This document shows, one piece after another, positions 13,253 to 18,173 of a DNA stretch of 18,173 nt. The stretch comes from an uncultured Collinsella sp. (GTDB lineage: Bacteria > Actinomycetota > Coriobacteriia > Coriobacteriales > Coriobacteriaceae), in contig USDH01000014.1 of NCBI GenBank assembly GCA_900553415.1, positions 1-18,173 on the forward strand, in the 5' to 3' direction. How positions within the stretch are numbered: the first letter of the stretch is position 1; every line of letters begins with the position of its first letter. Position numbers and translations under genes: made by a program. The notes beneath the pieces are model-generated. The model made no database searches, was not told where the DNA came from, and worked only from the letters and a program-made list of their open reading frames with translations.

Positions 13253-13265
13253 TTAGGAGATCGCC

Positions 13266-13733
13266 GTGGATACCCTTCCCATCACCACACCGCGCCAAGC
13301 TGGCATCTACGTGCGCCAGGCACGCGAGACTCAGGGTCTCACCCGTGCCGCCCTCGCCAAAAAGGCCGATGTTTCGGAGCGCCTGCTCGCATCGCTCGAG
13401 CTAGGAGACGCCACCGGCATTCGACTCGACAAGCTGCTGACGATTTTCAATGCTCTTGGACTGGCACTCGCCGCTCAAGGGGATATCGGCGAAGCGAAAA
13501 ACGAGCGACCAGTCGACGCCCCGCATCCTGATCAACCTTGCAGCATCCCCAGACGCCATCACACTCAACGTCCCCATCATCGCAACCGTCGTAGTACCGC
13601 CATTCCGGCTCTTGCAGATGCCCCCTTTACATCCGCACTCTACGACGAGGTCTTCGCCGATTTCGCCATGTCCAATCTCGGAGTCTCGATTGCCGCAAAC
13701 GCATCTAACCAAACCAAGCCCGAAGGGAAATAG
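13266..13733 (+). CDS. hipB: HipB-like XRE-family antitoxin with unusual C-terminal half
   Basis: A 155-residue protein starting at GTG with AGGAG nearby. Residues 10-72 (RQAGIYVRQARETQGLTRAA onward) form an XRE-type helix-turn-helix like E. coli HipB, which represses the operon and neutralises HipA. E. coli HipB is only about 88 residues. Residues 81-112 here are rich in Pro, His and Arg (IPRRHHTQRPHHRNRRST) and do not look like a natural domain. Residues 113-155 look normal again (ALYDEVFADFAMSNLG). The middle could be a disordered linker or the trace of two compensating frameshifts; in another frame the same DNA reads IATVVVPPFRLLQ-like hydrophobic sequence. The stop is 3 nt before hipA, so the two are co-translated. 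Confidence 0.82.
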   Translation: MDTLPITTPRQAGIYVRQARETQGLTRAALAKKADVSERLLASLELGDATGIRLDKLLTIFNALGLALAAQGDIGEAKNERPVDAPHPDQPCSIPRRHHTQRPHHRNRRSTAIPALADAPFTSALYDEVFADFAMSNLGVSIAANASNQTKPEGK

Positions 13734-13736
13734 CCA

Positions 13737-15041
13737 ATGGTCAGAACATCACTTCGGACTATTATTTGCGGCGTACCTGCGGGAACGCTCACGCAAGATG
13801 AAAACGGTCTTATCAGCTTTACCTACGATCATGACTATGACGGGCCAGCCCTATCGACCAACATACCCGTATCGAATCGCACATACGGACAACAGGTCAT
13901 GAATCCGTACCTGTTTGGCCTTCTACCCGACAGCGAGGACCAACGAAAAGCAATTGCCGCCGAATTCGCCGTTAGGCCCAACAATCCCGTTGCGTTGCTC
14001 AGCCATATCGGACTCGACTGTCCGGGCGGCGTGCAGTTTTGTGCCGAAGAAGACGTCGACGCCGTCCTACATCGCGCTGGCGAATACCGCCCTATAGACG
14101 ACCACGAAATTGCTCTCCGTCTCAAGTCGATCAGAGATGACCGCGATGCATCGTGGATGGGTCTAGATGAAAGTTGGTCACTTGGAGGCAACCAGGGCAA
14201 GTTCGCGCTCGCGTTCATAGACGGCCGCTGGTGCGAATGCATGGGGTCCTCGCCCACGACGCATATTTTCAAAAATGGCGTTATCGGTTTTAAACTCGAG
14301 GCTCTCAATGAGTTTGTCTGCATGAAAAGCGCCCAGCGCGCCGGCATCGCAACGGCAAACGTCGAATATCGTATGTTTGAGGACGAACCTGCCCTCATTG
14401 TTGAGCGCTATGACCGCGTGAAAGTCAAAGACGGAACGATCAGGCGCCTACATCAAGAAGACCTCTGTCAGGCACTTGGGGGGATGCCCACCCAAAAGTA
14501 CACGGCAGACGGCGGCCCGACCACGCGCGACATTCAAGAGCTCCTCGTAAATACGAGCCACCATCAACTTAACCTGTATCTGTTTACGCAGATACTGTTC
14601 TTCAACGCCATTATCGGCGCACCGGATGCGCACGCGAAAAACTATTCCTTGCTCCTTGGAAACGACGGCGCAGCCATGATGGCTCGAATGTACGATGTCG
14701 CGTCGGGTTTGGCATATGAGCGCATGCGCCGCCGGGCGCGCCTTGCCATGAGCGTTGGCGGCGAAAATCGTGTGGGGCGCATCGGTCCAGGCGCTATCCG
14801 CCGATACCACGGTATGGGCGACCCCGCGCTGGAGGCGGCGCTCACCGATGCCGGGCTATCCGAGAAGTTTTGCTTTGCGACCATGATGGACCTCGCCTAC
14901 GAGGTGCCCATTTGCATGGAAGAGGTCATGGACGAATACGCCGATCTGCCCGGCATGACGGACCTGCGCGAGCATATGCTCGGCCCTGTCCGCGAAAACT
15001 GCCAGCGCACCCTCGACCTCATCAGGGCAGAAATGGACTAG
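13737..15041 (+). CDS. hipA: HipA-like serine/threonine kinase toxin
   Basis: A 434-residue protein of normal HipA length. It has the N-terminal coupling region (FGLLPDSEDQRKA, about residues 60-72), the phosphate-binding loop SLGGNQGK (148-155, aligning with SVAGAQEK of E. coli HipA, whose Ser is autophosphorylated), ALIVERYDR at the hinge, and LHQEDLCQALG. Catalytic D297 lies in PDAHAKN302, with D320 in YDVASG. The D297-to-N302 and D297-to-D320 spacings (5 and 23) equal those of E. coli HipA D309, N314 and D332. HipA kinases cause dormancy by phosphorylating glutamyl-tRNA synthetase; the target here is unknown. All key residues are present, so it should be active. It is the second HipA-type kinase in the window and is only distantly similar to the one at 5499-6821. 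Confidence 0.92.
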   Translation: MVRTSLRTIICGVPAGTLTQDENGLISFTYDHDYDGPALSTNIPVSNRTYGQQVMNPYLFGLLPDSEDQRKAIAAEFAVRPNNPVALLSHIGLDCPGGVQFCAEEDVDAVLHRAGEYRPIDDHEIALRLKSIRDDRDASWMGLDESWSLGGNQGKFALAFIDGRWCECMGSSPTTHIFKNGVIGFKLEALNEFVCMKSAQRAGIATANVEYRMFEDEPALIVERYDRVKVKDGTIRRLHQEDLCQALGGMPTQKYTADGGPTTRDIQELLVNTSHHQLNLYLFTQILFFNAIIGAPDAHAKNYSLLLGNDGAAMMARMYDVASGLAYERMRRRARLAMSVGGENRVGRIGPGAIRRYHGMGDPALEAALTDAGLSEKFCFATMMDLAYEVPICMEEVMDEYADLPGMTDLREHMLGPVRENCQRTLDLIRAEMD

Positions 15042-15049
15042 GTGGCCGT

Positions 15050-15087
15050 AATTTCGCAATTATCAAACAATTTCGCAATTATCAAAC
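15050..15087. repeat. Perfect 19-bp tandem duplication after hipA
   Basis: Two perfect, directly adjacent copies of AATTTCGCAATTATCAAAC (15050-15068 and 15069-15087) begin 9 nt after the hipA stop codon and run up to the terminator. The AT-rich unit contrasts with the GC-rich neighbours. It could be a recent slippage product or a binding-site pair. Confidence 0.8.
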
Positions 15088-15132
15088 AAAAGAGAGGGGG
15101 CACCCGTCGCAAAAGCTCGGGTGCCCCCTCTC
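15082..15132 (-). terminator. Strong terminator between convergent hipA and pepD
   Basis: A perfect 15-bp GC-rich stem (15092-15106 with 15118-15132) with an 11-nt loop lies between the two convergent genes. On the minus strand the stem is followed by TTTTGTTTG, a good U tract, so it terminates pepD. On the plus strand it is followed by GTAATGTC, so it would be a weaker stop for hipA, though the stem itself may serve both. Confidence 0.88.
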
Positions 15133-15187
15133 GTAATGTCATTTGCAATCCGCTAGCACGTGGCTCGTGCTGCTGCTAGCGCAACCT

Positions 15188-16645
15188 TTACGCGGCAAGG
15201 CGCTTGAGGACGTCGATGAGCAGCTCGTAGAAGCGCTCGGCAGAAGCGAGCTCCATGCTCTCGTCCGGGGTGTGGACATCGGAGAGCGTCGGGCCCACGG
15301 CGATGGCGTCCAGGCCGTGCAGGGCCTCAGCAAACAGGCCGCACTCAAGGCCAGCGTGAATGGACTCGATGCGCAGCTCGGAGCCAAAGAGCTCGCGATA
15401 GCTCTCGACAAAAACGTCGCGGACCGGCGAATGCTCGGCATAGCTCCAGCCGGGATACTCGAACTCAAACTTGGCGTCGAAGCCCAGGACATCGGCCAGC
15501 GTTTGCAGACGGTCCTTGAACTCGTTCTGCAGCGAGGTGATCGAGGAGCGCGGGGACAGCATGATCTTGACCTGGTCGTCGGAAGTGGCGACCACGCCGA
15601 TGTTGGAGGAAACCTCGACGGAGCCGTCGGTGGCGACGTTGCGGCGAATCACGCCGTTAGGGGCAAGACGCAGGGCGCGGATGAGGGCGAGCGCGGACTT
15701 CTGGTCCATGGCCTCGACCTCGGCGTCGTCGGCAATCTCGACGGCGCAGGTAAAGCCGGGGTCGAAGACCTCGAGCTCGGCAGTGACGTCGGCGATGATG
15801 TCCTTTGCGATCTGGGCCGCGGCCTCGGCGGCAGCGTGGTCGGCGTAAACCAGCTCGGCCTTGCACTCACGGTTGATGGCGTTGTCCTTGGTGCCGCCGT
15901 TGAAGCTGACGATGGCTGGCTCGCCGGCAACCATCAGGCGGTCGATGATGCGGGCCATGATGAGGTTGCCATTGCCGCGCTCCAGGTGGATATCGCTGCC
16001 GGAGTGACCGCCCAGCAGGCCGGAGATGTCGAGCGTGAGGGTGCTACCGGTCTTGTGCTCGCGCACGATCGGGCAGGTGTAGGTAACGACGACGCCGCCG
16101 GCGCAGCTGACGGTGGCAACGCCCTCTTCCTCGGAGTCAAGGTTAATCATGGTGCGGGCGCTAATCTGGGACTTGTCGAGCGTCTCGGCGCCGACCAGGC
16201 CAGTCTCCTCGTCGGTGGTGAATACGCACTCGAGGGCCGGATGAGCAATCGAATCGTCGTTGAGCACGGTAAGCATCAGAGCGACAGCAATGCCGTTGTC
16301 GGCGCCCAGGGTGGTGCCGTTAGCGGTGAGGACGCCGTCCTTGACGACCAGGTCGATACCATCGGTCGTAAAGTCGTGCTCGACGGAGCCCAACTTGTCG
16401 CACACCATATCGATGTGGCCCTGCAGCATCACGGTCGAGGCATTCTCGGCACCGGCAGATGCGGGCTTGCGAATGATGACGTTGTAGACCTCGTCCTGAT
16501 ACACGTCGAGGCCGCGCTCCTTGGCAAACGCAACCAGGAAATCGCTGATGCCTTTCTCGTTGCCAGACCCACGGGGGATCGCGCTGACCTCCTCAAAGAA
16601 ATGGAACAGCTGAGCGGGCTCGTAGCCGGTAATCTTGTAGTCCAT
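15188..16645 (-). CDS. pepD: Aminoacyl-histidine dipeptidase PepD (peptidase family M20C)
   Basis: A cytosolic metallopeptidase that cleaves dipeptides such as carnosine and other Xaa-His substrates. The product is 485 residues, the usual length. Family M20 features are in order: the first metal ligand in VMLQGHIDMVCDK (His-x-Asp), the bridging Asp in LGADNGIAVAL, the catalytic Glu pair in FTTDEETGLVGA, another ligand region NLDSEEEG, and the C-terminal HAGLECGLF. The inserted dimerisation/lid domain contains LLGGHSGSDIH. ATG 16645 is preceded by AAGGAGG at ideal spacing; an upstream in-frame ATG at 16750 would add 35 residues unlike the family. It stands alone, with its own promoter region and terminator. 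Confidence 0.95.
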   Translation of the reverse strand: MDYKITGYEPAQLFHFFEEVSAIPRGSGNEKGISDFLVAFAKERGLDVYQDEVYNVIIRKPASAGAENASTVMLQGHIDMVCDKLGSVEHDFTTDGIDLVVKDGVLTANGTTLGADNGIAVALMLTVLNDDSIAHPALECVFTTDEETGLVGAETLDKSQISARTMINLDSEEEGVATVSCAGGVVVTYTCPIVREHKTGSTLTLDISGLLGGHSGSDIHLERGNGNLIMARIIDRLMVAGEPAIVSFNGGTKDNAINRECKAELVYADHAAAEAAAQIAKDIIADVTAELEVFDPGFTCAVEIADDAEVEAMDQKSALALIRALRLAPNGVIRRNVATDGSVEVSSNIGVVATSDDQVKIMLSPRSSITSLQNEFKDRLQTLADVLGFDAKFEFEYPGWSYAEHSPVRDVFVESYRELFGSELRIESIHAGLECGLFAEALHGLDAIAVGPTLSDVHTPDESMELASAERFYELLIDVLKRLAA

Positions 16646-16689
16646 GGTGCCTCCTTGGCGCAACTGGTTAGACAGTAAGACATGCGCCT

Positions 16690-16718
16690 TGTATATTCCC
16701 AGACTTTGCGTGCATAAA
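16690..16718 (-). promoter_or_regulatory. Possible pepD promoter
   Basis: On the minus strand, TATACA (16695-16690) is a good -10. TTTATG (16718-16713), 17 bp upstream, is a weak -35. It lies about 45 nt upstream of the pepD start. The weak -35 keeps confidence low. Confidence 0.35.
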
Positions 16719-16793
16719 CCAGTCGAAAACGCCGAGCGCCCTTGCATCATCGGCTAACGGTGAGGAAACGCCACTTTATCAAGATAAAGCAGC

Positions 16794-17315
16794 TTAGACG
16801 GGCAGTGCCGAAGGGACGTTGGACCCTTCAATCAACCTCAACGCCTGTTGAACGTTAATGCATACACCATTGGTATGTTTAATAAGATTCTTGTCCTCCG
16901 TCACGACGTAATCGGCATCAATGCGATTGGCGACGCCCAGCATCAGGTCGTCCTCAAAGTCATTGTGGTGGTACTTGAACACAAAGGAGTCGAAGACCTC
17001 GTCTGCACCGACCGGGGCGATGATGGCTAGCTCGCGCATCTGTCGAACGCATGCCCAGGCCGTTTCGTCTGCCGCCGCAATGGCGTTAGCGCTCAGTGAG
17101 CCAGTCTTTCTTCGGCACTCCTGCTTGATTGCCGCCGAGACAAGATATGACACGTCTTTGACCGAAAGCGACGAGGCAAACAGGGCAATCCGCTCCGAGG
17201 CGTCGGCAATCTCGATCAGATGGACGACATTTGCCGTACGGTCGGACCTGCCAGAAAAATAATCCATCCATACGTTGGTATCGATTAACAGCTTGAGGAC
17301 GCCTTCTGTGCTCAT
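16794..17315 (-). CDS. PIN-domain ribonuclease toxin
   Basis: A 173-residue PIN-domain protein. D12 in LLIDTNVWMDYF is the first catalytic Asp, Asp in SVKDVSYL may contribute, and the acidic cluster NDFEDDLMLGVA plus VTEDKNLIKH gives the remaining metal ligands. PIN toxins such as VapC are metal-dependent endoribonucleases that cleave tRNA or rRNA. VapC is usually about 130-140 residues, so this one carries a longer middle section (about 45-105). The ATG overlaps the antitoxin stop by ATGA, the classic toxin-antitoxin coupling. A GTG at 17327 would add four residues but is less likely. The substrate is unknown. Confidence 0.87.
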   Translation of the reverse strand: MSTEGVLKLLIDTNVWMDYFSGRSDRTANVVHLIEIADASERIALFASSLSVKDVSYLVSAAIKQECRRKTGSLSANAIAAADETAWACVRQMRELAIIAPVGADEVFDSFVFKYHHNDFEDDLMLGVANRIDADYVVTEDKNLIKHTNGVCINVQQALRLIEGSNVPSALPV

Positions 17316-17671
17316 AGTTCCACCCACTCGGGATAGCGCTCCGCCATGGCCTCCTCATAGAGGTCGTCATAGTCTCCCGAGAACTCAGGGATGGGGATGC
17401 CGTATTTGAGGCACGAATCGCGAACGATATGGCTGCCTTGCGCGGCCCTTGACTCCATGCGCCGGGGCTCCACTCCGTCAGAAACCGGAGCCGCCGCGTC
17501 TCCCTTCGAGGGCATGCGTCCGTTAACGACCAGATACTCCCAAAGTGTCCGAACGGCTTGTGACGGCGTCATGCCAATATGAGTCAGGACGGCGTCTCCC
17601 GCTTCTTTGAGCTGGCGATCTATACGCACGTTCATCTGAACTGGCCGCGTGTCTAGTATTGACGTAGGCAT
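17312..17671 (-). CDS. RelB/DinJ-family antitoxin paired with the PIN toxin
   Basis: A 119-residue protein. The N-terminal 50 residues (VQMNVRIDRQLKEAGDAVL to AVRTLWEYLV) match the ribbon-helix-helix domain of RelB/DinJ antitoxins, which bind DNA as dimers. The C-terminal part (60-119) is acidic and probably disordered, ending in GDYDDLYEEAMAERYPEW. This is likely the segment that wraps around the toxin. RelB/DinJ partners are usually RelE/YafQ toxins, so the pairing with a PIN protein is a hybrid arrangement. GGAG lies at good spacing before the ATG. It is translationally coupled to the toxin. Confidence 0.85.
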   Translation of the reverse strand: MPTSILDTRPVQMNVRIDRQLKEAGDAVLTHIGMTPSQAVRTLWEYLVVNGRMPSKGDAAAPVSDGVEPRRMESRAAQGSHIVRDSCLKYGIPIPEFSGDYDDLYEEAMAERYPEWVEL

Positions 17672-17682
17672 ATCAGCTCCTT

Positions 17683-17713
17683 TGCTATACTATATCTCGA
17701 TTTTAGTATAGCA
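17683..17713. promoter_or_regulatory. Operator/promoter of the RelB-PIN module
   Basis: A perfect inverted repeat, TGCTATACTA (17683-17692) and TAGTATAGCA (17704-17713), lies 12 nt upstream of the antitoxin start. Read on the minus strand, TATACT (17710-17705) is a near-consensus -10, so the palindrome overlaps the promoter. This is typical of autoregulation by a ribbon-helix-helix antitoxin. The -35 is not clear at 17-18 bp; TTGAAA lies 20 bp up. Confidence 0.7.
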
Positions 17714-17745
17714 CGGCAGATTGAAGCGCATTTCAATAGAAATGA

Positions 17746-17770
17746 GGGCGCTTCCTTATCGGAAACGCCC
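17746..17770 (-). terminator. Terminator of the clpC-like gene
   Basis: On the minus strand GGGCGTTTCC (17770-17761) pairs with GGAAGCGCCC (17755-17746) as a 10-bp stem with one G-U pair and a 5-nt loop. It is followed by TCATTTCTATTG. It lies 26 nt after the clpC stop codon. The U tract is moderate. Confidence 0.75.
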
Positions 17771-17795
17771 CCGTTATACAAGGTATGTTTAATCC

Positions 17796-18173
17796 CTACA
17801 GCGCACCAGAGCCGGCTTGCATCATGCCGCCGGGGCCCGAACTCACTCCGCCGCTCACGGGCGCGGCGCTGTCAGTGTGCGGTGCCGCCGGGGTGGTATC
17901 GCCACCGAGCGTACCTGCCGGACGCGGTGCCGGAATCTCGCCCGTGCCGTGGCTAAAGACAAACTTGCCATCGGCCACGTCGCACAGGACGGTATCGCCC
18001 TCGCCCCACTCGCCGGCCAGCAGCTCCTCGGACAGCGGATCCTCGATGAGCTTTTGGATGGCACGACGCAGCGGACGCGCGCCATTGGTGAGGTCGGTAC
18101 CCTCCGCCACAATCTTGTCGTAGGCCGCATCGGTAAGCTTGATGTTCATGCCGTTTGCGATCAGGCGCTGGCG
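17796..18173 (-). CDS. clpC: ClpC-type AAA+ chaperone, C-terminal fragment (cut by window edge)
   Basis: The last 125 residues of an ATP-dependent Clp protease ATP-binding subunit. The fragment begins RQRLIANGMNIKLTDAAYDK and contains NGARPLRRAIQKLIEDPLSEELL, the small subdomain of the second AAA+ module with its sensor-2 Arg region. This matches ClpC more closely than ClpB. ClpC unfolds substrates for ClpP in protein quality control. After the conserved end (KFVFSHGTG) comes a tail of about 45 residues rich in Gly, Pro, Ala and Ser, probably disordered and longer than in Bacillus ClpC. The rest lies to the right of the window. Confidence 0.88.
   Translation of the reverse strand, partial: RQRLIANGMNIKLTDAAYDKIVAEGTDLTNGARPLRRAIQKLIEDPLSEELLAGEWGEGDTVLCDVADGKFVFSHGTGEIPAPRPAGTLGGDTTPAAPHTDSAAPVSGGVSSGPGGMMQAGSGAL

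Noticed and set aside
13450..13902. A 150-codon plus-strand frame overlapping the end of hipB and start of hipA
   Set aside because: It runs through the well-supported hipA start in another frame and has no own ribosome binding site. Only its part over hipB residues 81-112 looks protein-like, which is reported as a possible frameshift trace.
16774..16789. CTTTATC-AA-GATAAAG palindrome downstream of the PIN toxin gene as a terminator
   Set aside because: The stem is only 7 bp, AT-rich, and lacks a following U tract.
1..18173. CRISPR array, insertion sequence, prophage or replication origin
   Set aside because: No regularly spaced direct repeats of CRISPR type, no transposase, integrase or phage structural genes, and no DnaA-box cluster were recognised.

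Overview
The window looks like a chromosomal segment of a fairly GC-rich actinobacterium. A Collinsella-like member of the Coriobacteriia fits best. This is inferred from codon use, the style of the proteins, and intestinal-type features (PTS beta-glucoside use, PepD, DisA, HipA modules); no database search was possible. Most of it is ordinary housekeeping DNA, with small accessory modules placed between conserved operons.

Layout. 1-520: the start of tuf (EF-Tu, minus strand), preceded by tRNA-Met, tRNA-Thr(GGT) and tRNA-Tyr read from one strong promoter. 524-854: no credible gene, but a 23-bp perfect inverted repeat that belongs to a small dispersed repeat family. 855-4804: a beta-glucoside island, with a minus-strand RpiR-type regulator divergent from a GH1 6-phospho-beta-glucosidase and a PTS EIIBC permease, closed by a good terminator. 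4805-5500: a gene-poor stretch with degenerate copies of the same repeat, a pair of equally spaced ATCTGTAACA palindromes, and tRNA-Thr(TGT) with its own promoter and terminator. 5499-6821: a one-gene fusion of an excisionase-type HTH to a HipA-like kinase, preceded by overlapping palindromes.

6849-12343: a tightly packed minus-strand operon, in transcription order disA, ispD, ispF, cysS, rlmB, yacP. It joins c-di-AMP synthesis, two MEP-pathway isoprenoid enzymes, cysteinyl-tRNA charging, 23S rRNA 2'-O-methylation and a YacP/Rae1-type nuclease. Divergent from it is mntP (Mn2+ efflux), whose leader resembles part of a Mn2+ riboswitch. 13182-15041: a second, classical hipB-hipA pair with its own palindromic operators. 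15188-16645: pepD. 16794-17713: a RelB/DinJ-type antitoxin with a PIN toxin. 17746-18173: the C-terminal end of a ClpC-type chaperone and its terminator.

The most unusual feature is the density of toxin-antitoxin-like modules: an HTH-HipA fusion, a HipBA pair and a RelB-PIN pair within about 12 kb, each with its own inverted-repeat control region. The one-gene HTH-HipA fusion is the best candidate for an undescribed system, because the DNA-binding part and the kinase-like part share one polypeptide and no separate antitoxin is adjacent.
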